DNA of 64,000 bases from Duganella sp. CF402 (GCF_900109645.1 NZ_FOBG01000003.1:310001-374000); one strand, 5' to 3'; positions 19,726 through 29,312 are shown, numbered from the stretch's first letter. The notes: a model not told the origin generated them from the sequence alone. Made by a program: numbers and translations.

Positions 19726-20802
19726 CTACTTTCCGGTAATGCGCAGATTTTTTTGACTCCGCCGCTCCAGTTTGACCGCGTACATGGCTTTGTCTGCGTC
19801 CAACAAGTAGTCTGCCAGGCTCATGGTCGAATCAGGATCGCATCGGACAATACCGGTACTCAGCGCCACATCGTAAGCACGAGCTGGCTGAACGCTGTTG
19901 AAATTCTGCAGCCGTGCGCCGAGGCGTTGCACGATCCGGTCCGGGCAATCGTCCGCGACCGTGAACGCTGCGAACTCATCGCCGCCTAAACGCGCGATGA
20001 CATCCACCTTGCGAAAGGAGTCTTTCAGCACGACTGCCGCGTCGCGTATCAGCTGATCCCCGATGTCGTGGCCCTGCTGGTCATTGACGAGTTTCAGATT
20101 GTCGACATCCGCGAAGATCACTGAACAATTCATTCGTTGGCGCTGCGCGATTTGAAAGCTGCGTTCCGCGTCGAGGAAAAAGCCGCGTCGATTGCTCAAT
20201 CCGGTGAGTTCGTCAGTGAAGGAGAGAAGTCGAAGCGTATGCTCCTCTTTATTCCGCCGGTCCAATTCCCGCGCGTGCGCGGAGCTGCTGTCGACCATCG
20301 CTTGTGCTTGATCTACCAACTCCCGTTCCAGCCGCGCCTGTCCATGAAATTTGCTCATCACCGCGCCCGTCAGCTCGGCCACATCCTGGACAATGGCCAA
20401 CGCCGACGACACCACTTGGGTCTGCACCGTATTCGGCCAGGACACCAGGATGATCCCCTCCCCAAACGGATAGGGGAACTTCCCGAACACATATTTGCTA
20501 TCGCGGCTGGATTGATTGCCAGATGGAGATTCCAACTTTTTCACGAGCAGTTGCTGCGCCAGCTCGCCTAGCCCCTCGTGATAACCGAGTTTGCAACGCT
20601 GGCCTGCGCCGTCGAATTCAATGCCCAAAGACCTGCCGTCGCTGGCCACGATGATGATCAGGGCACCTGGATGAAACAATTTGGAGACGCCTGCTCCAAT
20701 ACTGCGTAATGCATCCAGCGGGTCTGTCGTACTCAACAGTTCTGCGCTCAGTTGCAAGAGATGCCGAAGCTCCATCGTGGTAAAGGAAGGATTGTTTTTC
20801 AA
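19726..20802 (-). CDS. Diguanylate cyclase with GAF-like sensor region
   Basis: This 358-residue protein probably makes cyclic di-GMP from two GTP in the cytoplasm. Residues 10-150 look like a GAF-type sensory domain, residues 155-195 form a helical linker, and the GGDEF domain occupies 195-350. The active-site motif RLGGDEF is intact at 271-277, and RKVD at 264-267 matches the RxxD inhibitory site at the correct five-residue distance, so product feedback inhibition is expected. No transmembrane segment is visible. The start codon is TTG at 20802 with GGAG six bases upstream. It is not tightly linked to either neighbour. The signal sensed is unknown. Confidence 0.93.
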   Translation of the reverse strand: MKNNPSFTTMELRHLLQLSAELLSTTDPLDALRSIGAGVSKLFHPGALIIIVASDGRSLGIEFDGAGQRCKLGYHEGLGELAQQLLVKKLESPSGNQSSRDSKYVFGKFPYPFGEGIILVSWPNTVQTQVVSSALAIVQDVAELTGAVMSKFHGQARLERELVDQAQAMVDSSSAHARELDRRNKEEHTLRLLSFTDELTGLSNRRGFFLDAERSFQIAQRQRMNCSVIFADVDNLKLVNDQQGHDIGDQLIRDAAVVLKDSFRKVDVIARLGGDEFAAFTVADDCPDRIVQRLGARLQNFNSVQPARAYDVALSTGIVRCDPDSTMSLADYLLDADKAMYAVKLERRSQKNLRITGK

Positions 20803-20878
20803 TGCCGTCTCCAGCTTAAAGTTAAGACTTCTCCCAAAGTGGCTCGACTGTGCTCACCGGCCAGGTCTTCACCGGTTG

Positions 20879-21112
20879 CTACCAGGCCGTGAAGGGCCAA
20901 ACCCTTGGATGTTGCTCAATCCACTCTCTCGCCCATTGGAAGCAGGCGTCGTTAGCGTTGAGCAGCGAGTTATCCCCGGCTATCGACGCAAACTCCGCAT
21001 GGCGCAGTGCGCCCGAGCTACCGCTGAAGATCTCAATGCGGTGGACACCGTCACCGAAACGTTCATCGCTCTCCACGTGGACACGATGACCTCTGTATAG
21101 CTGGCTCGGCAT
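20879..21112 (-). CDS. Small uncharacterised protein (77 aa)
   Basis: The protein begins MPSQLYRGHRVHVES and ends REWIEQHPRVWPFTAW. Composition is mixed and globular, with no membrane segment. The pattern YRGHxV near the start and a Trp/Ile-containing terminal helix resembles small soluble proteins of Burkholderiales described only as hypothetical. I chose the start at 21112 because GGAG lies five bases upstream; a longer form from 21175 has no such site. Function unknown. Confidence 0.6.
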   Translation of the reverse strand: MPSQLYRGHRVHVESDERFGDGVHRIEIFSGSSGALRHAEFASIAGDNSLLNANDACFQWAREWIEQHPRVWPFTAW

Positions 21113-21264
21113 GGAAGCTCCTTCACTTAGCGGGGGGGCAATGCTCAGAGATACTAACAGCAGGCATCTGCGCACACCCCATAGTATTTCCGTTAACCAG
21201 AGCTGGCTCTTGGAGCGAAAGCGCTATGGCTCATCCGTTAGCATGCACCAGCGCCACTGGGCGA

Positions 21265-21516
21265 TTATTTTTTCATCCTGGACGCGATCTGTTCAATCAC
21301 ATGACTGACAACCTGTGTACAGGGGCGGCGATGGTATTGAGGACCAGTTAAAACCCGGAGCGCAGTGTCGTGGGGTACGCCGTGGCGGGACATATACTCT
21401 AGTGCCGGCCCGATCCCGTCAACGGAGGCAAGCACCACACCTTCGTCGATCGCGTCAGTCGGGCCGTCCCTTCGTCGCTCGCCTGGCTTCTCCTTATTGG
21501 GAAAGTGTAAGTTCAT
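21265..21516 (-). CDS. Small uncharacterised protein (83 aa)
   Basis: The protein begins MNLHFPNKEKPGERR and contains ALEYMSRHGVP, ALRVLTGPQYHRRP and a basic end (SRMKK). The central helix-turn stretch looks like a compact alpha-helical domain. GGAG sits five bases before the ATG at 21516, which favours this start over the one at 21531. It lies upstream of the other small gene on the same strand with about 150 bases between them. Function unknown; a nucleic-acid-binding role is possible from the basic tail but is speculation. Confidence 0.6.
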   Translation of the reverse strand: MNLHFPNKEKPGERRRDGPTDAIDEGVVLASVDGIGPALEYMSRHGVPHDTALRVLTGPQYHRRPCTQVVSHVIEQIASRMKK

Positions 21517-21684
21517 TGCAACTCCAGCCATAAAGCACCCAGTGTTGACCGCTGCCGGCTACGACTCCGTGCGGATGCCCACACAATCACCTATAAAAGA
21601 CGGCGCCATGCGCTGAGCGACTTCCATCCCCACCTGGCTTCTTTGGTGCTAGACTCCGTGGCCATTACCAACTATTGGAAAGCC

Positions 21685-23505
21685 ATGTCTATGTCCCGTC
21701 TGCGTACTTCGGTTTTGGTGGCCAGCCTGATGCTGGCTGGTACTTACACGCTGCCACTACAGGCGGCGCCGGTGGCGACTGCGGCCAAGGCCACGCAGGC
21801 GCAGAAGCAGCTGGCCAAGCTGGCAGCCGCGTTCCACACCGCGCGCTGCAAATTCGATCCGCTGCTGTTTGCCACCGCCAACGGCGATACGCGCTACGAC
21901 GACCAGATCGGCCTCGCCATTTCGCCGAAAATGCGCGCGGCCCAGTTCACGCTGTACCGCTCGCTGCAAAAGCAGTTGATGGCGGTGAACCGCGACCAGC
22001 TCGGCGCGCAGGACCAACTGACCTATGACCTGCTGACCTACGAACTGAACAACGCGATGCAGATGGAGTCCTTCCCCGACTACCTGCTGCCGCTGAACCA
22101 GATGGACAATGTGCCGAGCACGCTGGCCAACTACGCCGGCGGCACCGGCTCGCAGCCGCTGGACACGGTCAAGCAATACCAGGCCTACCTGAACCGCCTG
22201 AACCAGCTGCCGGCCTGGATCGATCAGGCCATCGCCAATATGCGCGAAGGCATGCGCAACGGCGTGGTGCATCCCAAAGCCATCACCAGCGCGATGCTGC
22301 CGCAGCTGCAGAACCTGCGCGCGAGCTCGCCGCAGGCCAGCGTGTTCTACTCGCCGGTGACGCGCTTCCCGGCCTCCTTCTCCGACGCCGATAAAAAGAA
22401 ACTGAGCGCCGCCTACCTGCAGACGGTGGACAGCAAACTGGCGCCGGCGCTGAACCGCCTGGTCAGCTTCCTCGAACACGAATACCTGCCGGCCGGGCGC
22501 AGCAGCAGCGGCTGGGGCGCGCTGCCGAACGGCGCGGCCTGGTACGCGGCCCACATCAAGGACAGCACCAACTTGCCGCTGCCAGCCGAACAGATCCACG
22601 CGCTGGGCCTGAAGGAAGTGGCGCGCATCCAGCAGCAGATGGCCTTGCTGGCGCCCAAGCTCGGCTACGACGGCCCGGCCAACAAGCTGCCGCAATGGGT
22701 CAGCGCGCAGAGCGCGTACAACATCTTTACCACCGACGAGCAGGTGCTGGACGCCTACCGCGCCATCTACGCGCAAGTACAGGCCAAGCTGCCGGCCTAC
22801 TTCAGCCTGGTGCCGAAGGCCAAGCTGGAACTGCACCTGGAGCCGGAGCTGACGCGCGCCACCGCGTCCGACCACTACACGCCGTCGGCGGCGGACGGTT
22901 CGCATCCGGGCGTGTTCTGGCCGGTGGTCAACGATCCGAAGCAATACAGCCGGGTCGACATGGTCAGCCTGTTCCTGCACGAAGGCGTGCCGGGCCACCA
23001 CCTGCACGCGGCGCTGCTGAAGGAAATCGACTTGCCGGACTTCCGCAAGTTCAGCACCGAGAATCCGAACAGCGCGGCCTACACCGAGGGCTGGGCACTG
23101 TATTCGGAAACGCTGGGCAAGGAGATGGGCTTGTATGAAGATCCAGTGGCCTACTTCGGCCACCTGAATGCCGAGATGCTGCGCGCGGCGCGGCTGGTGG
23201 TGGATACCGGCATGCACGCCAAGGGCTGGACCCGCGAACAGGCGATCAGCTACCTGTCCGAGGTGCTGGGCTGGGACGAAGCGCGCTCACGCAACCAGAT
23301 CGAGCGCTACATGGTGCTGCCGGCGCAGGCGCTGAGTTACAAGATCGGCTCGCTGAAAATCCTGGAACTGCGCGCCCGCGCGCAGCAGGCGCTGGGCGAC
23401 AAGTTCAGCTACCAGAAATTCCACGAAGTGGTGATCGGCGACGGCACCCTGCCGATGCCGATCCTGGAACAGCGCGTTGACCGCTGGATCGCCAGCGCAA
23501 AATGA
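21685..23505 (+). CDS. Exported DUF885 family protein, probable zinc metallopeptidase
   Basis: A signal peptide (MSMSRLRTSVLVASL... to LQAAPVA) directs this 606-residue protein out of the cytoplasm. The family signature HEGVPGHH lies near residue 432 and the second conserved block AYTEGWALYSE near 465. In DUF885 these form a gluzincin-like HExxH-related zinc site with a downstream glutamate. Some family members cleave short peptides, but the substrate here is unknown. The start was moved from 21643 to ATG 21685, preceded by GGAAAG; ATG 21691 is also possible. A perfect inverted repeat 29 bases past the stop separates it from the next gene. Confidence 0.88.
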   Translation: MSMSRLRTSVLVASLMLAGTYTLPLQAAPVATAAKATQAQKQLAKLAAAFHTARCKFDPLLFATANGDTRYDDQIGLAISPKMRAAQFTLYRSLQKQLMAVNRDQLGAQDQLTYDLLTYELNNAMQMESFPDYLLPLNQMDNVPSTLANYAGGTGSQPLDTVKQYQAYLNRLNQLPAWIDQAIANMREGMRNGVVHPKAITSAMLPQLQNLRASSPQASVFYSPVTRFPASFSDADKKKLSAAYLQTVDSKLAPALNRLVSFLEHEYLPAGRSSSGWGALPNGAAWYAAHIKDSTNLPLPAEQIHALGLKEVARIQQQMALLAPKLGYDGPANKLPQWVSAQSAYNIFTTDEQVLDAYRAIYAQVQAKLPAYFSLVPKAKLELHLEPELTRATASDHYTPSAADGSHPGVFWPVVNDPKQYSRVDMVSLFLHEGVPGHHLHAALLKEIDLPDFRKFSTENPNSAAYTEGWALYSETLGKEMGLYEDPVAYFGHLNAEMLRAARLVVDTGMHAKGWTREQAISYLSEVLGWDEARSRNQIERYMVLPAQALSYKIGSLKILELRARAQQALGDKFSYQKFHEVVIGDGTLPMPILEQRVDRWIASAK

Positions 23506-23534
23506 GCTGAGCCGTTTTGACCGGACCGATTGTA

Positions 23535-23568
23535 GCAATGTTGCAAATATGCTAGCTTGCAACATTGC
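23535..23568. promoter_or_regulatory. Perfect 12-bp inverted repeat between DUF885 and DUF2339 genes
   Basis: The arms GCAATGTTGCAA (23535-23546) and TTGCAACATTGC (23557-23568) are exact complements with a 10-base spacer that itself contains GCTAGC. The arm centres are 22 bases apart, two helical turns, as expected for a dimeric DNA-binding protein. No T-tract follows on either strand, which argues against a simple terminator. It ends four bases before the AAAGGAG of the next gene, so a bound protein or the RNA hairpin could control that gene. Confidence 0.55.
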
Positions 23569-23585
23569 CACAAAGGAGCCGTCCG

Positions 23586-26500
23586 ATGGAATTCCTTTTG
23601 TTTGTCTTTGGCGTGTTCGCGCTGGGCGTAGCCTGGCGTGCACGCAGCGACGCGCGCCAGGCGCTGCGCATCGCGGCCCAGCTACAGCTTGAACTCAGCA
23701 ATTTGCGCGATGGCCGGCGCGAGCACGTAGCGCCTGACGCAGCGGCGACCAGGCAGCAGTCCGCTCCGACCAAGCCGCCGGTTCCGGCCACGCCGGTGAC
23801 CGTCGCGCCAGCAAGCGTTCCGTACGTGTCGCAGCCTGCCGATGCGCCAGTCCCCGCCGCAGCAGCCAAGGCAGAACCTGCCGCTCCGCCATCGAACGCT
23901 GAACGGACCGCCTCGCCGGAGGGACCACCGCCCGAGCCGGCGACTGTGGCGCAGCCCCGGCCGCCGCGCCAATCAGCAAGCGCGCCGCAATGGCTGTTGA
24001 ACGCCAAGGCATGGCTATTCGGCGGCAATCTGGTTGCCAAGCTGGGCTTGCTGATCCTGTTCATCGGCGTCAGCTTCCTGCTCAAGTACACCGCCGCGCG
24101 CGTCAGCGTGCCGATCGAATTCCGCCTGGCCGGCATCGTGCTGGCCGACCTGGCCCTGCTGGCGTGGGGCTGGCGCATCCGCGTCACGCGCCCCGCCATC
24201 AGCCTGCCCGTGCAGGGCGCGGCGCTGGCGGTGCTCATGCTGGTCACCTTCGGCGCGTTCCGCATCTACCACCTGATTCCCGCCTCGCTGGCCTTCGGCA
24301 TGCTGCTGATCCTGACCGTCTTCACCTGCCTGCTCGCGGTGCTGCAAGATGCGATGTGGCTGGCCATCTTCGGCATCGTCGGCGGCTTTGCCACACCGAT
24401 ACTCGCCTCCTCCGGCAGCGGCAGCCACATTGGCCTGTTCACCTACTACGCGCTGCTCAACGCCGGTGTCCTGGCGCTTGCCCTGCTGCGCTCATGGCGT
24501 CCGCTGAATGTGCTGGGCTTCATCTTCACCTTCACCATCAGCACGACGTGGGGCGTGCTGCGCTATGTACCGGAGAACTACATTTCGGTACAGCTGTTCC
24601 TGCTGCTGTTCTTTGCCTTCTATGTGTCGATCCCGCTGGCCTACGCGCGCCAGCAAGTGGTCCGGCTGAAAAACTACGTCGACGGCTCGCTGATTTTCGG
24701 CACGCCGATGGCGGGCTTCGGCCTGCAGTTCACGCTGGTGCGCGACATGCCGTTTGGTGCTGCCTATTCAGCATTGGCGCTCGGGCTGTTCTACATCACG
24801 CTGGCCACCATGCTACGCCGCCGCCCTCAGTACGCGCTGCTGTCGGACGCCTTTCTCGCACTGGGCGTGGTGTTCGGCACGCTGGCGATTCCGTTCGCAC
24901 TCGATGGCCGCTGGACTTCCGCCGCATGGGCGCTGGAAGGCGCGGGCATCGTCTGGATCGGATTACGCCAGAAGCAAAAGCTGGCGTGGATGTTTGGGCT
25001 GCTGGTGCAAGGCGGCGCATGGCTTTCCTTCCTCGGTACGGTTACCGGGCTATCGCCGGAGCGCGCGCTGGAATCGAATTTGTGGCTCGGTTTTGTTCTG
25101 CTCGCCTTGACCGCCTTCCTGATGGCGACCCGCTTCCGCGCATCGGATGACAGCAAGTGGTACAACATTCTGGCCAGCGTGTTCCTGGCCGGCGCCGCAG
25201 TCTGGCTGGTGGCGGGTGCGTGGACCGAGATCATCTTGCGGCTGGAACCGCGCAGCCAAGGCACGCCGCTGGTACTGAGCGCCATCGTTGCCGTCATCGT
25301 GCTGTATCTGATTGCACAGAAGCTGGCATGGCCGCTGGCCACCTGGCTGGCCCTCATCGTGCAGGCGGCGGCCGGCCTCAAGCTCATGACCATCATTGTC
25401 GGCGAATGGCTGGGCAGCACGCCCACACTGTTCGAGCGCCCGCTGCCGGGCGCGCTGATGATCTTCGCTGCCGCACTGTTCAGCAGCTGGGCATTGAAAC
25501 AGCAGCAGCCCGCGCGCGGCAGCGGCATCTACGCCGCCTATCGTCTGACGCTGACGTGGTCCGCATTATGGTGGTTCGGCGTGGCAGCCCCTGACTGCGC
25601 CATGTGGCTGGCTTCGCAAGACGTCGAACGCGCACAGGCCGTCTATGCCTTGCTGCTGGCGGCCACCAGTGCCGCCAGTGTGATGGCAGCGCGGCGCCTG
25701 CGCTGGGCAGGGCTGCGCTGGGCTGCCGCAGTGATCTGGATCGCGCAGACGCTGGCGCTCCCTGCCCTGCTGGGCGAACTGTATTTCGGCAGCTGGAGCC
25801 TGCCAGGCGCGCCGCTCTGGATCGGTTACGCCGTACTGTGGCTGGGCAGCGAATGGCTGCTACGCGCATGGCCGGCACAAGGCTGGCCGCTGAACGGCAC
25901 GGCGCTGCGGGTGCTGCATGCAGTCCGCACTGGCGGCCCGTGGCTGATGATCTGGCCGGTGGCTGCCTACTGGATTTCCGCATGGCTGGGCGGTGACGAT
26001 ATAAGCGACTGGAGCACCAGTGCCAGCTGGGCGCGCTTCATTCCATCATGGCTGATGATGGGCGTGATCGCCTGGCTGATGCAGCGCAGCCGCAGCGGCG
26101 GCTGGCCTGTCGCGCCACTGGCCAAATGGTATCAGCGCCGCCTGCTGCCGCTGGCATGCGGCTGGGCAGTGCTGCTGGTGATGGTATGGAACCTGACACA
26201 GGACGGCGCCATGCTGCCACTGCCTTACCTGCCGTTCCTGAATCCGCTGGATCTGAGCACCTGCTTTGCCCTGCTGCTGCTCATCGCCGCACAGCGCTTG
26301 CGCCCGGGGCTGCCGCCGCTGCTGTTGATTGCGCTGTGCGGCTACGGCTGGTTCAACCTGGCGTTGCTACGCAGCGTGTCGCACTACATGGGCGTGCCCT
26401 ACAGATTCGATGCCCTGTTTGCCTCGCAATTCGTGCAAGCCATGCTGTCGCTGGTGTGGAGCGTGAGCGCACTGCTGCTGATGCGCCATGCCGCGCGCCG

Positions 26501-26684
26501 TACGCTGCGCCCGGCATGGATAGGCGGCGCGGCCTTGCTGGCACTGGTGGTCGCCAAGCTGTTCCTGGTCGACCTGTCCAATGTGGGTGGTGTGGAGCGT
26601 ATTGTGTCCTTCCTCGGCGTCGGCGCACTGATGGTCGGCATCGGCTATCTCGCCCCCTTCCCTTCGCAAACGGAGAACGCATGA
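23586..26684 (+). CDS. DUF2339 multispanning membrane protein (1032 aa)
   Basis: A short N-terminal hydrophobic segment (MEFLLFVFGVFALGVAW) is followed by a helix and a Pro/Ala-rich linker (about residues 60-135). After that come more than 20 predicted membrane helices to the C-terminus. The block NAKAWLFGGNLVAKLGLLILF is the typical entry to the DUF2339 membrane core. The ATG at 23586 has AAAGGAG eight bases upstream. The stop overlaps the next start as ATGA, so it is coupled to the DUF3999 gene; this pairing recurs in proteobacteria and suggests one envelope complex. Biochemical function is unknown. Confidence 0.9.
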   Translation: MEFLLFVFGVFALGVAWRARSDARQALRIAAQLQLELSNLRDGRREHVAPDAAATRQQSAPTKPPVPATPVTVAPASVPYVSQPADAPVPAAAAKAEPAAPPSNAERTASPEGPPPEPATVAQPRPPRQSASAPQWLLNAKAWLFGGNLVAKLGLLILFIGVSFLLKYTAARVSVPIEFRLAGIVLADLALLAWGWRIRVTRPAISLPVQGAALAVLMLVTFGAFRIYHLIPASLAFGMLLILTVFTCLLAVLQDAMWLAIFGIVGGFATPILASSGSGSHIGLFTYYALLNAGVLALALLRSWRPLNVLGFIFTFTISTTWGVLRYVPENYISVQLFLLLFFAFYVSIPLAYARQQVVRLKNYVDGSLIFGTPMAGFGLQFTLVRDMPFGAAYSALALGLFYITLATMLRRRPQYALLSDAFLALGVVFGTLAIPFALDGRWTSAAWALEGAGIVWIGLRQKQKLAWMFGLLVQGGAWLSFLGTVTGLSPERALESNLWLGFVLLALTAFLMATRFRASDDSKWYNILASVFLAGAAVWLVAGAWTEIILRLEPRSQGTPLVLSAIVAVIVLYLIAQKLAWPLATWLALIVQAAAGLKLMTIIVGEWLGSTPTLFERPLPGALMIFAAALFSSWALKQQQPARGSGIYAAYRLTLTWSALWWFGVAAPDCAMWLASQDVERAQAVYALLLAATSAASVMAARRLRWAGLRWAAAVIWIAQTLALPALLGELYFGSWSLPGAPLWIGYAVLWLGSEWLLRAWPAQGWPLNGTALRVLHAVRTGGPWLMIWPVAAYWISAWLGGDDISDWSTSASWARFIPSWLMMGVIAWLMQRSRSGGWPVAPLAKWYQRRLLPLACGWAVLLVMVWNLTQDGAMLPLPYLPFLNPLDLSTCFALLLLIAAQRLRPGLPPLLLIALCGYGWFNLALLRSVSHYMGVPYRFDALFASQFVQAMLSLVWSVSALLLMRHAARRTLRPAWIGGAALLALVVAKLFLVDLSNVGGVERIVSFLGVGALMVGIGYLAPFPSQTENA

Positions 26685-28072
26685 AACACATCCTGATTGC
26701 CGCATGGGCCGCATCCACATTCGCGGTCGCTGCCGATAGCCCGCAAGATTACAGCCACGTGCTCCCACTGGCCAGCACCACCAGACAAGGCGTGCTGCAA
26801 GTGCGGCTGCCAAAGGAGGTCTACCTGCATTCACGTTCGGCCATGCTGGACGATGTGCGGGTATTCGACGCCAATGGCGCAGCGCTGCCATTCGCCTTGC
26901 GCGCGCCGCCGACGGAGTCAGAGTTCAGCCATCGCGACTTGCCGCTGGCGGTGTTTCCTCTGATGAGCCGTGGTGGCCCGGCCTCCCAGCTCGATCTGGA
27001 TGTCAACACCACGACCGATGGCCGCCTGCTGTCGGTCAAGCTCAAGCCTGATGCGGGCGAGGATGCCTCGCACCCGCAGCGCTTGTCCGCGCTGGTCATG
27101 GATCTCGGCAAGGCCGCCAGCGGGCAACCGCTGATCTGCGCGCTCCGCTTTGCCCTGCCGCCGGATCAGAACGGCTACAGCGCCCAGGTCTGGCTGGAAG
27201 TCAGTGGCGATATGAAGCGCTGGGACACTATCGGCGCGGCAGAGCTGAACTGGCTGGTGAACCGCGACGCGCAAACCCTGGTCAACGACCGGCTGGACTT
27301 CGCACCACGCGCCTTCCGCTACGCGCGGCTGAGCTGGCGCAGCGGCACGCCACTGCAGTTTGCCTCGATCACAGCGGAACAGCAGGTACGTACCGAGAGC
27401 AAACCGGCCGCCGAACAGTTGCTGCTGGCGCCTGGCGCAGGCAGGCAGCCGGAGGATCTGATGTATGCCGTGCCGGTCGGCATCGCGCCGGAGAAAGTGG
27501 GCTTGCAGTTCAGTGAGGCCAATGTGGTGCTGACGGGGCAGATCGGCGTCTATCGCGAGGTACCGCCGCGTCACGTGGGACAGGCAGGCTGGCGTTTCGA
27601 TCCGCTGTTGAACTCCACCTTCTATCGCATCACGCAAGGCGAGCAAGTGCGCAGCTCCGGCGACCTGGAGGTGGCAGCGCTGCATGCCCCGCAATGGGTG
27701 CTGCGCACGGCGAAGCCGGCTGGCGTGAAGCCGCAGCTGCACCTGAGCTGGCAGCCCGGCACCCTGGTCTTGCTGGGGAATGGCAATGGTCCTTACCTGC
27801 TGGCCGTAGGACGCGAGCGCGCCACGCCGGCAGCCAGCAGCATCGAACAAGTAGCGCCGGGCTTCTCGGAAGCGGAACTGCAAAAACTGGAATACGCGAC
27901 CGTGGGGCCGGTGCGCCAACAAACCGGCAGCGGCGCGCGCGATCAGGCCGCAGAACTGGATGCCGCCAGCGCCACCCAGCGCCGCCTGATGGTGCTATGG
28001 GGCGTGCTGGTGCTGGGCGTGGCGGCGCTGGGCTTTATGGTTTGGCGCCTGATCCGTTCATCACGTTCATGA
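26681..28072 (+). CDS. DUF3999 envelope protein
   Basis: The 463-residue product has an N-terminal signal peptide (MKHILIAAWAASTFAVAA), a large periplasmic beta-rich domain and one C-terminal membrane helix (LMVLWGVLVLGVAALGFMVW) ending in RLIRSSRS. This topology and the opening PQDYSHVLPL fit DUF3999. It starts inside the last codon of the DUF2339 gene with GGAG before the ATG. The two products probably work together at the inner membrane. The 3' end overlaps the convergent amidohydrolase gene by 38 bases. Confidence 0.88.
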   Translation: MKHILIAAWAASTFAVAADSPQDYSHVLPLASTTRQGVLQVRLPKEVYLHSRSAMLDDVRVFDANGAALPFALRAPPTESEFSHRDLPLAVFPLMSRGGPASQLDLDVNTTTDGRLLSVKLKPDAGEDASHPQRLSALVMDLGKAASGQPLICALRFALPPDQNGYSAQVWLEVSGDMKRWDTIGAAELNWLVNRDAQTLVNDRLDFAPRAFRYARLSWRSGTPLQFASITAEQQVRTESKPAAEQLLLAPGAGRQPEDLMYAVPVGIAPEKVGLQFSEANVVLTGQIGVYREVPPRHVGQAGWRFDPLLNSTFYRITQGEQVRSSGDLEVAALHAPQWVLRTAKPAGVKPQLHLSWQPGTLVLLGNGNGPYLLAVGRERATPAASSIEQVAPGFSEAELQKLEYATVGPVRQQTGSGARDQAAELDAASATQRRLMVLWGVLVLGVAALGFMVWRLIRSSRS

Positions 28073-29303
28073 CCGCCAGCGTCATCGCTTGCGCGGCGGT
28101 CTTGATCGACGGTTCCGGCACCGGGGCATAGTACGGCGAGTGGTTGAAGGCGATCGGCTTGCCGCCCTTGTCCGCTGCCGCCACCGCTTGCGGGTCGTAC
28201 ACGCCGGTGAAGAAGAACATGCCCGGCACGCCCTGGTTCACGAATTGCGAAAAGTCTTCGCTGGCCGTCATGGCCGGCATGCGCGAGACGTTGGCGTCGC
28301 CGAAGGCTTTCTTCAGCACGCCCTCGGTGCGGGTCACCAGCGCGTCGTTGTTGTCGATGGCGATGCCGCCGGGAATCAGGTCGACGTCCGGCGCCGGTGC
28401 GTCGGCCATCGCGGCGGAGGCGTTGGCGATGCGGCGCACGCCGGCCAGGATTTTCTCGCGCACCGCCGGGCTGTAGGTGCGGATGGTGCCGCGCACTTTC
28501 ACCGTCTCCGGAATGATGTTGCCGACCGTGCCGCCGTTGATGGCGCCGATGGTCACCACGCCGAATTCCTTCGGATCTTTTTCGCGGCTGATCACGGTCT
28601 GCACGTCGACCACGAAGCGCGCAGCAATCGCGATCGGGTCGAGCGCCTTGTCCGGCGCCGAGCCGTGGCCGCCACGGCCTTTGAAGGTGATTTCAATCGC
28701 GTCGGAATTCGACGACACCGCGCCGCTGTTGTAGCCGATGGTGCCGTAGGCCAGCGGCCACGAGTGCAGCGCGAACGCATAGTCCGGCTTGCCGAAGCGC
28801 TTGAACAGGCCGTCCTCGAGCATGGCTTTCGCGCCCGACACGGTTTCCTCGGCCGGCTGGCCGATGAACATCAGCGTGCCTTTCCACTGCGATTTCAGCG
28901 TGACCAGCGCGCGCGCCGCGCCCAGCCAGGCGGTCATGTGGACGTCGTGGCCGCAGCTGTGGGCGGCGGCGACTTTGCTCGCATACGGCAGGCCGGATTT
29001 TTCTTCCATCGGCAGCGCGTCCATTTCGGTGCGCACCAGCACCAGCGGGCCGGGGCCGTTTTTGTAGATGGCCACCACGCCGGTCTTGCCGACTTTTTCC
29101 GTGACCTCGAAACCGATCTTGCGCATCTCGGCGGCCAGCCTGGCGGCGGTGCGCACTTCCTCGAAGGCGATCTCCGGATGCGCGTGCAGGTCCTTGTAGA
29201 TCGCGTCCAGCTGCGGGTAGATGCCGTTGATAACGGTGGCCGGATCCTGTTGCGCCTGTACGGCGCCGGCGGCCAGCAATGCAACGATCGGTAAGAGCTT
29301 CAT
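28035..29303 (-). CDS. Exported M20 family amidohydrolase/peptidase
   Basis: This 422-residue protein resembles hippurate hydrolase and IAA-amino acid hydrolase enzymes, which use two metal ions to cleave N-acyl amino acids. Features are HAHPEIAFEE near residue 40 and CGHDVHMTAWLGAAR near 117 (metal ligands Cys-Gly-His). The dimerisation-lid region runs around RGGHGSAPD, and MTASEDFS near the end is typical. The N-terminus MKLLPIVALLAAGAVQA is a signal peptide, so hydrolysis would occur in the periplasm. It lies 8 bases downstream of pth's neighbour strand end and convergent with DUF3999. Natural substrate is unknown. Confidence 0.9.
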   Translation of the reverse strand: MKLLPIVALLAAGAVQAQQDPATVINGIYPQLDAIYKDLHAHPEIAFEEVRTAARLAAEMRKIGFEVTEKVGKTGVVAIYKNGPGPLVLVRTEMDALPMEEKSGLPYASKVAAAHSCGHDVHMTAWLGAARALVTLKSQWKGTLMFIGQPAEETVSGAKAMLEDGLFKRFGKPDYAFALHSWPLAYGTIGYNSGAVSSNSDAIEITFKGRGGHGSAPDKALDPIAIAARFVVDVQTVISREKDPKEFGVVTIGAINGGTVGNIIPETVKVRGTIRTYSPAVREKILAGVRRIANASAAMADAPAPDVDLIPGGIAIDNNDALVTRTEGVLKKAFGDANVSRMPAMTASEDFSQFVNQGVPGMFFFTGVYDPQAVAAADKGGKPIAFNHSPYYAPVPEPSIKTAAQAMTLAVMNVMNGSGAKP

Positions 29304-29312
29304 GGCTTCCTT

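Noticed and set aside
26048..28072. Longer frame (674 codons) for the DUF3999 gene
   Set aside because: The first 211 codons run out of frame inside DUF2339. The start at 26681 has a ribosome binding site, a signal peptide and the usual ATGA coupling.
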